The notes under the pieces are model-generated. The model ran no database searches. It was not told where the DNA came from and saw only the letters and a list, made by a program, of their open reading frames with translations. Of a stretch of 64,000 nucleotides of DNA, positions 38,281 to 51,363 are shown piece after piece (positions within the stretch are counted from its first letter, which is position 1; the number at the start of each line of letters is the position of its first letter). Origin of the DNA: Pseudomonadota bacterium (GTDB taxonomy: Bacteria > Pseudomonadota > Alphaproteobacteria > Rhodobacterales > Rhodobacteraceae). The stretch is from the NCBI GenBank assembly GCA_018240425.1, contig JAFEFU010000055.1, forward strand, positions 1 through 64,000, in the 5' to 3' direction. The position numbers and the translations under genes are program-made.

Positions 38281-41200
38281 ATGACGCGCCAGGACATCAA
38301 TCTTTCCGACAAGTTCGACCTGGCGAAATCGCCGGTGCTGATGAACGGCACCCAGGCGCTGGTGCGGCTGATGCTGATGCAGAAGGCCCGCGACCGGGCG
38401 GCGGGGCTGAATACCGCGGGTTATGTCACGGGCTACCGCGGCTCGCCCCTCGGCGGCGTGGACCTCCAGATGGGGCGCGAGGCGGCACGGCTCAAGGCCG
38501 AGGACATCCTCTTCCAGCCCGGCCTGAACGAGGATCTGGCGGCGACGGCGGTCTGGGGCAGCCAGCAGGCCGAGGTTCGGGGCGAGGGCCGCCATGACGG
38601 GGTGTTCGCGCTCTGGTATGGCAAGGGTCCGGGGGTGGACCGTTCGGGCGACGTGCTGCGCCACGGCAACATGGCTGGATCGTCGAAGTTCGGCGGCGTG
38701 GTCATGGCGATGGGCGACGACCACACGGGCGAAAGCTCGACCGTCCTTCACCAGTCCGACTGGGCGATGGTCGATGCCTATATCCCCGTCGTCTCGCCCG
38801 CCGGCGTGCAGGAGATCCTCGACTACGGGCTTTATGCCTGGGCACTGTCGCGCTTCGCCGGCGTCTGGGTCGGCCTCAAGACCATGAAGGACACGGTCGA
38901 AGCGACGGCGGTGGTCGATGGCGACCCGTTCCGCCTGTCCTTCGTCACCCCTGACTTCCCGATGCCCGAGGGCGGGCTGAACATCCGCCTGGCCGACACG
39001 CCGGTCGCGCAGGAAGCGCGGATGATCGACTACAAGCGCTTTGCCGCCGAGGCCTTCGCCCGCGCCAACCGGATGGACCGGCGCGTCTGGGGCAAGCCGG
39101 GCGCCAGGGTCGGCTTCGTCGCGGCCGGCAAGAACTGGCTGGATCTGGTCCATGCCTTCGACCTTCTCGGCATCGACGCGGCCGAGGCCGAGCGGCTGGG
39201 GATCACCACCTACAAGGTCGGCCAGACCTTCCCCCTCGACATGACCAGCTTCCACGACTGGGCCGAGGGGCTGGACCTGATCGTCGTGGTCGAGGAAAAG
39301 CGCAAGCTGATCGAGGTGCAGATCAAGGAGGCGATCTTCGACGACCGGCGCGGCCGGCGCGTCTATGGCTGGTACAAGGGCGGTGCGGGGGGGATGCACC
39401 GCGAAGAGCTGTTCCCGACGCGCTATGCGCTCGACCCGGTGATGATCGCCGAAAAGATCGGCCGCATCCTGATCGAGGAGGGGCGCGGGACCGAGGACGT
39501 GAAGGCGGGCCTTGCCACGATCGAGGCCGCCCGCCGCGCCGACAATGCCCCCGAGATCATCACCAGAAAGCCCTGGTTCTGCTCGGGCTGCCCGCACAAC
39601 ACCTCGACCCGCCTGCCGGATGGCGCCCGCGCCTATGCCGGGATTGGTTGCCATTACATGGTGCAGTGGATGGATCGCGAGACCGTCGGCTTCACCCAGA
39701 TGGGCGGCGAGGGCGTCAACTGGGTGGGCGAGGCGCCCTTCTCGAAGCGCGGCCATGTGTTCCAGAACCTCGGCGACGGAACCTACAACCATTCGGGCAT
39801 CCTCGCGATCCGCGCCGCGCTCGCGGCGGGCACGACGATCACCTACAAGATCCTCTTCAACGACGCGGTGGCCATGACCGGCGGCCAGCGCAACGAGGGC
39901 GACCTCCACTCGCCGCAGATCGTGCGCGAGCTTTTGGCGATGGGGGTGAAGAAGGTCGCGCTCGTCCATGATCCGAAAGAGGAACTGGACCTTTCGGAGT
40001 TTCCGGGCGGCATCGAGATCGCCCCCCGCGACGAACTGATGGCGGTGCAGGAGCGGATGAGCCGCGAGCCGGGCGTGTCGGCCATCGTCTATGTCCAGAC
40101 CTGCGCCGCCGAAAAGCGCCGGCGGCGCAAGAAGGGCACCTATCCCGACCCCGACCGGCGGGTGTTCATCAACGCCGATGTCTGCGAGGGCTGCGGCGAT
40201 TGTTCGGTGCAGTCGAACTGCGTGTCGGTCGTGCCGGTCGAGACCGAACTGGGCACCAAGCGCGCCATCGACCAGTCGTCCTGCAACAAGGATTTCTCGT
40301 GCATCAAGGGCTTCTGCCCCTCGTTCGTCACCGTGCGGGGCGGCAAGGTGCGCAAGGCGGGCGCGCAGGACTTCCGCCTGCCCGACCTGCCTGAACCGGC
40401 GCTGCCCGGCCTTGGCCGCACCCACAACACCGTCCTGACCGGGGTGGGCGGAACCGGGGTGGTGACGGTGGGCGCGGTCCTGGCGATGGCCGCGCATCTC
40501 GACGGGCTTGGCGCCGGGATGATGGAGATGGCGGGCCTCGCGCAGAAGGGCGGCGCGGTCCACATCCACCTGAGGATCGCCCCGCAACCATCTGACATCA
40601 CGGCGATCCGTGTCGCGACCGGCGAAGCCGACTGCGTGATCGGCGGCGATCTGGTGGTGACGGCGGGGGCGCGGACGCTCGGCCTGATGACCGAGGGGCG
40701 CACCGGCGCGGTGGTGAACGCCCACGAGATCGTCACCGGTGACTTCACGAAGAACCGCGACTTCAAGCTGCCCGCCGGCCGGTTGCGCCTGTCGATCGAG
40801 GCGCGGCTGAAGGATCGGGTCTCGTTCCTCGATGCCTCGCGGCTGGCCGAACGGCTGCTGGGCGATTCGATCTATTCCAACATGATCGTCCTCGGCGCCG
40901 CCTGGCAGCGCGGGCTTCTGCCCCTGTCGCGCGCGGCGATCCGCCGCGCGATCGAGCTCAATGCCGTGTCGGTCAAGGGCAACCAGCAGGCGTTCGAGAT
41001 CGGCCGCTGGGCGGCGGTCGAGCCGGCGGCGGTGGAGGCTTTGCTTGAGGAACACGCCGCACCAGCCTTGACGCAAAAGGAAAAGATCGACGACATGGCC
41101 CGCCGCCTGACCGGCTATCAGGATGCGGCCTGGGCCGCGCGCTACCGCCGGCTGGTCGACGCCGCGCCCGACGCCCTGCGCGAGGCGGTGGCGAAAAGCC

Positions 41201-41694
41201 TCTACAAGCTGATGGCCTACAAGGACGAATACGAGGTGGCGCGCCTGCACCTGACCTCGGCCGAACGCGCGCGCGAGCTGTTCGAGGGCGATCTGGCCCT
41301 GTCCTTCCACCTCGCGCCGCCGATCCTCGGGGGGACGGGCGCGGACGGGCGGCCGAAGAAGCGCGAGTTCGGCGCCTGGGTGCTGGTGCTGTTCCGGCTT
41401 CTGGCCCGCCTGAAGGGGCTGCGCGGCACCATGTTCGATCCCTTCGGCCGCACCGCCGAGCGGCGGGCGGAACGGGCGGCGATCACCGAATACGAGGCCG
41501 ACATGGCCGAGGCCTTCGCCCGCCTCTCGCCCGCGACGGCGGCGGCGGTGCGCGAGCTGGCCGAGCTGCCGCTGTCGGTCAGGGGCTACGGGCCGGTGCG
41601 GGCGGCGGCGGCCGGAAAGGCCGCGCGCCGGCGGGCCGAGCTTCTGGCGCTGGTCCGGGCGGGCGGGGCGCCGCTGCCGATGGCCGCCGAGTGA
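38281..41694 (+). CDS. Fused indolepyruvate ferredoxin oxidoreductase
   Basis: This 1137-residue enzyme merges the alpha (TPP-binding) and beta (gamma-type) subunits of indolepyruvate:ferredoxin oxidoreductase, which oxidatively decarboxylates arylpyruvates to aryl-acetyl-CoA. Visible features are the N-terminal TGYRGSPLGGVD, CSGCPHNTSTRL and GIGCHYM in the TPP domain, the cysteine-rich CEGCGDCSVQSNC and CNKDFSCIKGFCP segment (about residues 640-680) for iron-sulfur binding, and TGVGGTGVVTVGAVLAMAAHL starting the gamma-type domain. A GGGGGAGGGCAGG ribosome site precedes the ATG. The fused form is common in alphaproteobacteria; use in aromatic amino acid catabolism is inferred. Confidence 0.93.
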   Translation: MTRQDINLSDKFDLAKSPVLMNGTQALVRLMLMQKARDRAAGLNTAGYVTGYRGSPLGGVDLQMGREAARLKAEDILFQPGLNEDLAATAVWGSQQAEVRGEGRHDGVFALWYGKGPGVDRSGDVLRHGNMAGSSKFGGVVMAMGDDHTGESSTVLHQSDWAMVDAYIPVVSPAGVQEILDYGLYAWALSRFAGVWVGLKTMKDTVEATAVVDGDPFRLSFVTPDFPMPEGGLNIRLADTPVAQEARMIDYKRFAAEAFARANRMDRRVWGKPGARVGFVAAGKNWLDLVHAFDLLGIDAAEAERLGITTYKVGQTFPLDMTSFHDWAEGLDLIVVVEEKRKLIEVQIKEAIFDDRRGRRVYGWYKGGAGGMHREELFPTRYALDPVMIAEKIGRILIEEGRGTEDVKAGLATIEAARRADNAPEIITRKPWFCSGCPHNTSTRLPDGARAYAGIGCHYMVQWMDRETVGFTQMGGEGVNWVGEAPFSKRGHVFQNLGDGTYNHSGILAIRAALAAGTTITYKILFNDAVAMTGGQRNEGDLHSPQIVRELLAMGVKKVALVHDPKEELDLSEFPGGIEIAPRDELMAVQERMSREPGVSAIVYVQTCAAEKRRRRKKGTYPDPDRRVFINADVCEGCGDCSVQSNCVSVVPVETELGTKRAIDQSSCNKDFSCIKGFCPSFVTVRGGKVRKAGAQDFRLPDLPEPALPGLGRTHNTVLTGVGGTGVVTVGAVLAMAAHLDGLGAGMMEMAGLAQKGGAVHIHLRIAPQPSDITAIRVATGEADCVIGGDLVVTAGARTLGLMTEGRTGAVVNAHEIVTGDFTKNRDFKLPAGRLRLSIEARLKDRVSFLDASRLAERLLGDSIYSNMIVLGAAWQRGLLPLSRAAIRRAIELNAVSVKGNQQAFEIGRWAAVEPAAVEALLEEHAAPALTQKEKIDDMARRLTGYQDAAWAARYRRLVDAAPDALREAVAKSLYKLMAYKDEYEVARLHLTSAERARELFEGDLALSFHLAPPILGGTGADGRPKKREFGAWVLVLFRLLARLKGLRGTMFDPFGRTAERRAERAAITEYEADMAEAFARLSPATAAAVRELAELPLSVRGYGPVRAAAAGKAARRRAELLALVRAGGAPLPMAAE

Positions 41695-41759
41695 CGCGCG
41701 AGGGTGGATTTGCGGCGCGGGCCGGCCTATGACGGACCCCGAGGGTCGCGGAGGCAGGC

Positions 41760-42572
41760 ATGGCAATTGGCATATTCGATTCCGGTCTGGGCGGGCTGAC
41801 GGTCCTTGAGTCGGTGGCCCGGCGCCTGCCCGAGGTGCCGCTGGTCTATCTCGGCGACAATGCCCATGCGCCCTACGGGGTGAGGACCGCCGACGACATC
41901 TTCGGCCTGACCTGCGCCGGGGTCGAGCGGTTGTGGGCCGAGGGCTGCGATCTGGTGATCCTCGCCTGCAACACCGCCTCGGCCGCGGCGCTGAAGCGGA
42001 TGCAGGAGACCTGGGTGCCCGAGGGCAAGCGCGTCCTTGGCGTGTTCGTGCCGCTGATCGAGGCCCTGACCGAGCGCGGCTGGGGCGACAATTCCCCCCC
42101 GCGCGAGGTGGCGGTCAAGCATGTGGCGCTGTTCGCCACCCCCGCCACCGTCGCCAGCCGCGCCTTCCAGCGCGAGCTGGCCTTCCGCGCCATCGGCGTC
42201 GATGTCGAGGCCCAGCCCTGCGGCGGGGTGGTCGACGCGATCGAGCAGGGCGACGAGATCCTGGCCGAGGCGCTGGTGCGGTCCCATGTCGAGGCGCTGA
42301 AGCGGCGGATGCCGCATCCCGAGGCGGCGATCCTCGGCTGCACCCATTACCCCCTGGTGGAAAAGACCTTCCGCGCCGCGCTCGGGGATGGGGTCAGGGT
42401 CTTTTCCCAGCCCGAGCTGGTCGCCGACAGCCTGGCCGACTATCTCGCGCGGCGGCCGGAGTTCGCGGGCGAGGGCCGCGCGTCACGCTTCCTGACCACG
42501 GGCGATCCCGGTTCGGTCTCGGACCGCGCCGTGCAGTTCCTGCGGCGGCCGGTCAGCTTCGAGGCGGCGTAG
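41760..42572 (+). CDS. murI: Glutamate racemase
   Basis: MurI makes D-glutamate for peptidoglycan. The 270-residue protein has [27 protein letters not shown], the first catalytic cysteine in [15 protein letters not shown], and the second in [15 protein letters not shown]. Both active-site cysteines are therefore intact. The start [12 protein letters not shown] is typical. It converges on mnmA, with a GC hairpin between them. Confidence 0.93.
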   Translation: MAIGIFDSGLGGLTVLESVARRLPEVPLVYLGDNAHAPYGVRTADDIFGLTCAGVERLWAEGCDLVILACNTASAAALKRMQETWVPEGKRVLGVFVPLIEALTERGWGDNSPPREVAVKHVALFATPATVASRAFQRELAFRAIGVDVEAQPCGGVVDAIEQGDEILAEALVRSHVEALKRRMPHPEAAILGCTHYPLVEKTFRAALGDGVRVFSQPELVADSLADYLARRPEFAGEGRASRFLTTGDPGSVSDRAVQFLRRPVSFEAA

Positions 42573-42591
42573 GGGCGGCGTGAAGCGTGTG

Positions 42592-42609
42592 GCGGGGGCC
42601 AGCCCCCGC
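42592..42609. terminator. GC hairpin between murI and mnmA
   Basis: GCGGGGGC-CA-GCCCCCGC is a perfect eight-pair hairpin placed between the two convergent stop codons. No T-run follows, so it is a candidate terminator only. It is followed directly by the short dispersed motif at 42612. Confidence 0.5.
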
Positions 42610-42611
42610 GC

Positions 42612-42638
42612 CCCCGGAGTATCTTGCAAGGGAAAAGG
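42612..42638 (+). repeat. Short dispersed intergenic motif, copy 2
   Basis: CCCCGGAGTATCTTGCAAGG followed by GAAAAGG matches, in the opposite orientation, the string at 9670-9702. Here it sits between the murI/mnmA hairpin and the mnmA stop, whereas the other copy precedes ispDF. Confidence 0.5.
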
Positions 42639-42641
42639 GGA

Positions 42642-43784
42642 TCAGGCCTCGCGGCCCTTCCAGATCCAGCCGCCGCCGAGGATGCGGCTGCCGCCGGGCT
42701 GGTAGAAGACGCAGGCCTGGCCCGGGCTGACCCCGTCCTCGGGGTCCAGAAGCTCGACCGTCGCCTCGGTGGCCGACAGGGGCCGGATCAGCGCCGGACG
42801 CGGTGGCCGGGTCGAGCGGATCTTGACCGCGACCTGCCATTCGGCGCGCGAGGCCAGCGGTGCGTCGCCCAGCCAGTTGATCTCGCGCACCGGGATGGTG
42901 CGGGTGGCAAGCGCCTCTTTCGGGCCGACAATGACCCGGCGCGCCTCGGGGTCGAGGCGCACGACATAAAGCGGCTCGCCGGTGCCGCCGACGCCGAGGC
43001 CGCGGCGCTGGCCGATCGTGTAGTGGATGACGCCCGGGTGGGCGCCCATCACCCGGCCGTCCAGGTGCACGATCTCGCCCGGATCGGCGGCGCCGGGGCG
43101 CAGCTTCTCGATCACCGATGCATAATCGCCGTTCGGGACAAAGCAGATGTCCTGGCTGTCGGGCTTGTCGGCGACCGACAGGCCGTATTTCGCCGCCAGC
43201 GCGCGGGTCTCGGCCTTCGAGGACAGATGGCCCAGCGGGAAGCGCAGGAACGCCAGCTGTTCGGGCGTGGTCGAGAACAGGAAATAGCTCTGGTCGCGGT
43301 TGGGGTCTGCGGCGCAATGCAGTTCCGGCCCCGCAGGTCCGATCTTGCGCTGGATGTAATGGCCGGTCGCCATGCAGTCGGCATCGAGATCGCGGGCCGT
43401 CGCCAGCAGATCCTTGAACTTCACCCTCTCGTTGCAGCGGATGCAGGGCACCGGGGTCGCACCGGCCAGATAGGCGTCGGCAAATTCCTCGATCACCGCC
43501 TCGCGGAACATGTTCTCGTAGTCGAGCACATAGTGCGGGAACCCCATCGCCTCGGCCACCCGGCGGGCATCGTGGATGTCCTGGCCCGCGCAACAGGCCC
43601 CCTTTTTCGCGAGCGCCGCGCCGTGGTCATAAAGTTGCAGCGTGACGCCGACCACATCGTAGCCTTCTTCCTTGAGCATCGCGGCCACAACCGAGGAATC
43701 GACGCCGCCGGACATGGCGACGACGACGCGCGTGTCGGCGGGGGCCTTGGGCAGGCCGAGCGAATTGAGGGGCAGGTCTTTCAT
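42642..43784 (-). CDS. mnmA: tRNA-specific 2-thiouridylase MnmA
   Basis: MnmA thiolates U34 of tRNA-Lys, -Glu and -Gln. The 380-residue protein has the PP-loop [18 protein letters not shown], the catalytic cysteine region [28 protein letters not shown], and the second catalytic cysteine in [12 protein letters not shown]. The ATG at 43784 ([13 protein letters not shown]) is used; an in-frame start at 43844 has no ribosome site. The mnmA promoter region is shared with the divergent sciP (122 bp). Confidence 0.95.
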   Translation of the reverse strand: MKDLPLNSLGLPKAPADTRVVVAMSGGVDSSVVAAMLKEEGYDVVGVTLQLYDHGAALAKKGACCAGQDIHDARRVAEAMGFPHYVLDYENMFREAVIEEFADAYLAGATPVPCIRCNERVKFKDLLATARDLDADCMATGHYIQRKIGPAGPELHCAADPNRDQSYFLFSTTPEQLAFLRFPLGHLSSKAETRALAAKYGLSVADKPDSQDICFVPNGDYASVIEKLRPGAADPGEIVHLDGRVMGAHPGVIHYTIGQRRGLGVGGTGEPLYVVRLDPEARRVIVGPKEALATRTIPVREINWLGDAPLASRAEWQVAVKIRSTRPPRPALIRPLSATEATVELLDPEDGVSPGQACVFYQPGGSRILGGGWIWKGREA

Positions 43785-43905
43785 CGGAGGTCCAGGGGCA
43801 GATCGGGCGGAATATAGGAAAATCCGAGACACTCGCAAGGCCAAGCTTCATCGCGCGTTAAACCCGATGCGCGAGGCTTGTCCCCGGTGAAGGAAGGGGG
43901 ACCCC

Positions 43906-44184
43906 ATGTTCTTGCGCAAGATCGACGGACCCAGGGCGGTGACGCTGCCCGACGGAACGGTCATGACCCGCGCCGACCTGCCGCCGCCCGAGACCCGCCG
44001 CTGGGTCGCCAGCCGCAAGGCGCGGGTGGTGCGGGCAGTGGCATTCGGGCTGATTCCGCTGAAGGAGGCGCTGGAGCGCTACGGCCTGTCGGCCGAAGAG
44101 TTCGATCTCTGGCGCAGCGCGGTCGAGCGGCACGGAGAAACCGGACTCAAGGTCACGAGAATTCAGCAATACCGCCACCTTTAG
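43906..44184 (+). CDS. sciP: CtrA inhibitor protein SciP (DUF1153)
   Basis: SciP is a small cell-cycle regulator that binds CtrA and blocks its transcriptional activation in Caulobacter. This 92-residue protein has the family start FLRKIDGPRAVTLPDGTVMTRADLPPPETRRWVASRKA and the helix-turn-helix LIPLKEALERYGLSAEEFDLWRSAV, ending in VTRIQQYRH. It stands 94 bp upstream of ctrA on the same strand, a physical link that supports the regulator-target pairing. The ATG follows AAGGAAGGGG. Confidence 0.93.
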   Translation: MFLRKIDGPRAVTLPDGTVMTRADLPPPETRRWVASRKARVVRAVAFGLIPLKEALERYGLSAEEFDLWRSAVERHGETGLKVTRIQQYRHL

Positions 44185-44222
44185 GCTGCAATTCGCGTTG
44201 AGGTTGCAATGGTAACTGGTGC

Positions 44223-44264
44223 TTAACCAATTGGTTGGATGGTCACGGTAATGAAGCCCTTAAC
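44223..44264 (+). promoter_or_regulatory. TTAAC half-sites and 12-bp palindrome upstream of ctrA
   Basis: TTAACC at 44223 and TTAAC at 44260 match the half-site of the CtrA consensus (TTAA-N7-TTAA). The first overlaps the perfect palindrome AACCAATTGGTT (44225-44236). They lie 15-56 bp upstream of the ctrA start, consistent with autoregulation. No full TTAA-N7-TTAA pair is present. Confidence 0.45.
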
Positions 44265-44278
44265 GCGGAGTGCGGCTG

Positions 44279-44992
44279 ATGCGAATTCTTCTGGTCGAGG
44301 ACGATCCCACCACCTCGCGCAGCATCGAACTGATGCTGACGCATGCCAATCTGAACGTCTATTGCACCGACCTCGGCGAGGAGGGGATCGATCTGGCCAA
44401 GCTCTACGACTACGACCTGATCCTGCTTGACCTGAACCTGCCCGACATGACCGGCCATGAAGTCCTGCGCCAGCTGCGCCTGTCGAAGATCGACACGCCG
44501 ATCCTGATCCTCTCGGGGGCCGACGACACGGAAAGCAAGATCAAGGGCTTCGGCTTCGGCGCGGACGACTACATGACCAAGCCCTTCCACCGCGACGAAC
44601 TGGTGGCGCGCATCCACGCGATCATCCGCCGCTCGAAGGGGCACGCGCAGTCGGTGATCCGCACCGGCAAGATCTGCGTCAACCTCGACCAGAAGACGGT
44701 CGAGACCGAGGGCGCGCCGGTCCACCTGACCGGCAAGGAATACCAGATGCTGGAACTTCTCAGCCTGCGCAAGGGCACGACGCTGACCAAGGAGATGTTC
44801 CTCAACCACCTCTACGGCGGCATGGACGAGCCGGAACTGAAGATCATCGACGTGTTCATCTGCAAGCTGAGGAAGAAGCTGGCCGAGGCGACCGGCGGCG
44901 CGAACTACATCGAGACCGTCTGGGGCCGCGGCTATGTCCTGCGCGAACCGCAGGGCAGCGACTACGAGCGGCGGCTGGCCGTCGGCGCCTGA
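44279..44992 (+). CDS. ctrA: Cell-cycle response regulator CtrA
   Basis: CtrA is the OmpR-family master regulator; in Rhodobacterales it controls motility and gene-transfer-agent genes rather than viability. The 237-residue protein has receiver Asp51 ([20 protein letters not shown]), the strongly conserved [32 protein letters not shown], and the DNA-binding wing [19 protein letters not shown] and [11 protein letters not shown]. The ATG at 44279 ([20 protein letters not shown]) is the family start; a GTG three codons earlier is unlikely. It follows sciP. Confidence 0.97.
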   Translation: MRILLVEDDPTTSRSIELMLTHANLNVYCTDLGEEGIDLAKLYDYDLILLDLNLPDMTGHEVLRQLRLSKIDTPILILSGADDTESKIKGFGFGADDYMTKPFHRDELVARIHAIIRRSKGHAQSVIRTGKICVNLDQKTVETEGAPVHLTGKEYQMLELLSLRKGTTLTKEMFLNHLYGGMDEPELKIIDVFICKLRKKLAEATGGANYIETVWGRGYVLREPQGSDYERRLAVGA

Positions 44993-45073
44993 GGGCAAGG
45001 CCGTCCGCCCCCGTGCCCCGGGCGGCGGGCGGGTCGCCGCCGGACATTTCCAAGGGGTCCGCACCGCCCTCGG

Positions 45074-45103
45074 ACGGGCGGGCCGGAAACGACCCGCCCG
45101 TTT
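45074..45103 (+). terminator. Candidate terminator after ctrA
   Basis: ACGGGCGGG (45074-45082) and CCCGCCCGT (45093-45101) form a nine-pair stem with a ten-base loop, followed by TT and then CCC. It is 82 bp past the ctrA stop. Confidence 0.6.
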
Positions 45104-45145
45104 CCCGTGCGCGCCCTGCGCGAGGCGGTCCTGTCCGGGGCGGCG

Positions 45146-45199
45146 AGGGCCTCTCGGTGCGCGGTGCCCGCCGCAAGGGCCTCGGTGCGCGGTGCCCGC
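45146..45199 (+). repeat. Direct repeat pair 1
   Basis: The 26-base string AGGGCCTCTCGGTGCGCGGT plus GCCCGC at 45146-45171 recurs as 24 bases at 45176-45199 with a CT deletion and no other change. The period is 30 bases. Confidence 0.75.
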
Positions 45200-45274
45200 G
45201 CGCCGGGCAGGCAACGTGGTGCGCCGCCGCGGTTGCGCCCCCGCCCGCGTTGCGCCGCCGCCCGGGAGCACCGC

Positions 45275-45340
45275 GCCGACTGGGCGCGCGAGGGTTGCGC
45301 ACCAAACTTGTGTGCCGACCGGGCGCGCGAGGGTTGCGCA
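45275..45340 (+). repeat. Direct repeat pair 2
   Basis: A 27-base unit, GCCGACTGGGCGCGCGAGGG plus TTGCGCA, occurs at 45275-45301 and again at 45314-45340 with one T-to-C change. The period is 39 bases. The spacer between them, about 12 bases (CCAAACTTGTGT), is the only low-GC stretch in the neighbourhood. Confidence 0.75.
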
Positions 45341-45673
45341 GCGCCCCACGCCGCGCCGCCTCTGTCCGCATCGCCTGCCGCCCGCATTGCCGCCGCCTGT
45401 GGTGCCGCGCCCACATCGCCCGCCGCCGCCCGCCGCCTGCGGTGCCCGCGCCCGCGGGTCACGGCCTGCGGCTTCCGCCCGCTGTCGCCGATCGGGTGAC
45501 GCCCGCCGCCCCGCGCCGGCTGCGCCACTCCTCGCCTCATCCGCGCCGCACAAAGCGCAAGACGAGGCCCGGCGGCCCGAGCTGCCTGCGGCGGCGCTTC
45601 GGGTCCGAGACGGCCGGGCCGGAAGGATTCATGCTTGATCCAACCCATCAAGAGCCGGGACTGAACAGCCAGA

Positions 45674-50139
<4,466 letters not shown>

Positions 50140-50148
50140 TCGCCGGAC

Positions 50149-50173
50149 GTTCGCGAATGTTCCTAAAAAGTTC
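50149..50173 (+). promoter_or_regulatory. SOS (LexA) box upstream of the 40-residue gene
   Basis: GTTC-CTAAAAA-GTTC at 50159-50173 is a perfect alphaproteobacterial LexA box, with a further GTTC at 50149 (spacing six). It lies 58-72 bp ahead of the start codon. A TATGAG -10-like hexamer near 50190 is placed so that the box overlaps the -35 region (GTTCTT with a 16-base spacer), as needed for repression. Confidence 0.82.
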
Positions 50174-50230
50174 TTTACATGTCGTTGCCGATATGAGAAC
50201 AAATCAGCAACATAACCACAGGAGGTTTCG

Positions 50231-50353
50231 ATGCTCACCGAACTCAGGGACGCGCTGACCCGGACCCGCGGCACGCTCGCCGCCGATGCCTTCGGCCTTC
50301 TGTCGCTGATTTCGCTGATGATCGTGGCGCTCAGCCTGACCAGCCTGAACTGA
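50231..50353 (+). CDS. SOS-controlled 40-residue membrane microprotein
   Basis: Forty codons follow an ideal AGGAGG ribosome site with six-base spacing. The product has a short charged N-terminus ([20 protein letters not shown]) and a single hydrophobic helix (residues 21-38). It carries its own LexA box upstream and its own strong terminator 90 bp downstream, so it is an independent damage-induced unit rather than a recG tail. The best-known analogue in function is SidA of Caulobacter, a small SOS-induced membrane inhibitor of cell division; similarity is only in size, topology and regulation, and I cannot claim homology. Confidence 0.85.
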   Translation: MLTELRDALTRTRGTLAADAFGLLSLISLMIVALSLTSLN

Positions 50354-50443
50354 TCCTTTCTGCCCGCGCGGTGTTCCCGAGCGCCTGCCTGTCCCGCCGG
50401 GCCGTCCCCCAGTCGGCCCCGCATTCTCGGAAACCGCAGACTG

Positions 50444-50481
50444 CCGCCGTGTTCCTCCCCCGGAACACGGCGGTCTTTTTT
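50444..50481 (+). terminator. Rho-independent terminator of the microprotein gene
   Basis: CCGCCGTGTTCC (50444-50455) pairs perfectly with GGAACACGGCGG (50462-50473) around a six-base loop, then TC and six T residues (50476-50481). This is the most canonical plus-strand terminator in the window. It closes the short unit at 50231 and sits just before the convergent IscU-like gene. Confidence 0.92.
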
Positions 50482-50490
50482 CGGGGCCGG

Positions 50491-50925
50491 TCAATGGGCC
50501 CGGGCGAAAGCCTCGGCGGCGGCCTCGAGGACCAGAAGGATCGAGGCGTGCCGGTTGCGGTAGTCGCGGGCGGGGACCAGGACCTCGTAACCCTCGAAGG
50601 GGGCGGCGGGAACCGGGCCGTTCTCACGCAGCATCGCCGCCAGTTCATCGCGCGCGCGCGTCACCTCGGCCTCGCTCCGCCCGACGAGCTGGGCGCCGGC
50701 GATCGCCGCCGAAGCCTGGCCGAGCGCGCAGGCCCGCACTTCCTGCCCGAAATCGGCGATCCGCCCGTCCCGCACCAGCAGATCGACGGTGACGGTCGAT
50801 CCGCACAGGGGCGAGCGGCGGGTGGCGCTGGCGGTGGGACCGGTCAGCCGTTCGGCATGGGGAATGTCGGCCGCAAGCGCGAGGATGCGCTCGGAATAAA
50901 GTCTCAGAAGGTCGGTCTCGCTCAT
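50491..50925 (-). CDS. IscU/SufU-like iron-sulfur cluster scaffold protein
   Basis: This 144-residue protein resembles the IscU/NifU N-terminal scaffold that builds iron-sulfur clusters. Two conserved cysteines are visible, Cys41 ([10 protein letters not shown]) and Cys66 ([11 protein letters not shown]). At the third cluster-binding position the usual His-Cys reads RHAS (His126-Ala127), so the third cysteine is missing. The lone gene lies away from isc or suf operons. Its start at 50925 faces hisI with 63 bp between. A role as a scaffold or a cluster carrier is plausible; full scaffold activity is not assured. Confidence 0.82.
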   Translation of the reverse strand: MSETDLLRLYSERILALAADIPHAERLTGPTASATRRSPLCGSTVTVDLLVRDGRIADFGQEVRACALGQASAAIAGAQLVGRSEAEVTRARDELAAMLRENGPVPAAPFEGYEVLVPARDYRNRHASILLVLEAAAEAFARAH

Positions 50926-50988
50926 TTGCCTTGGCCTGCCGCTTTGCCTAAAGATAGAGGCTGCCCCCCGGAAAGCAAAGGGACCGCG

Positions 50989-51363
50989 ATGGGATTTGAC
51001 CCCGACAGCCTGACCTATGACGGACGCGGCCTGATCCCGGCAATCGCCCAGGACCACGCGACCGGCGAGGTGCTGATGCTGGCATGGATGAACGCCGAAT
51101 CGGTGCGGGCGACGCTGGAAACCGCGCGGGCAACCTATTGGTCGCGCTCGCGAAACAGCCTCTGGGTCAAGGGCGATACCTCGGGCCATGTGCAAAGGCT
51201 GGTCGAGATGCGGATCGACTGCGACCGCGATGCGGTGCTCTTGCTTGTCGAACAGGTCGGACCCGCCTGCCATACGATGAGAAAGACATGCTTTTACACG
51301 GGCATACGCGACGGAATTGAAGTCGAGTTGATGGCGCCGGAGGCCCGCTCGGGATCGCGGTAG
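50989..51363 (+). CDS. hisI: Phosphoribosyl-AMP cyclohydrolase
   Basis: HisI opens the purine ring of PR-AMP in histidine synthesis. The 124-residue monofunctional enzyme has [35 protein letters not shown], the metal-binding [26 protein letters not shown] and the zinc cysteines. No HisE domain follows, as usual in alphaproteobacteria. The start MGFDPDSL is the only good one in frame. Its 3' 70 bp overlap the convergent KamA-like gene. Confidence 0.94.
   Translation: MGFDPDSLTYDGRGLIPAIAQDHATGEVLMLAWMNAESVRATLETARATYWSRSRNSLWVKGDTSGHVQRLVEMRIDCDRDAVLLLVEQVGPACHTMRKTCFYTGIRDGIEVELMAPEARSGSR

Noticed and set aside
38227..41766. 1179-codon open frame opposite the indolepyruvate oxidoreductase
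   Set aside because: High GC keeps antisense frames open. The plus-strand gene has complete motifs; the reverse product has none and no ribosome site.
44993..45673. CRISPR array in the direct-repeat region
   Set aside because: Only two repeat pairs, each with two units, different unit lengths and irregular spacing; no cas genes in the window.
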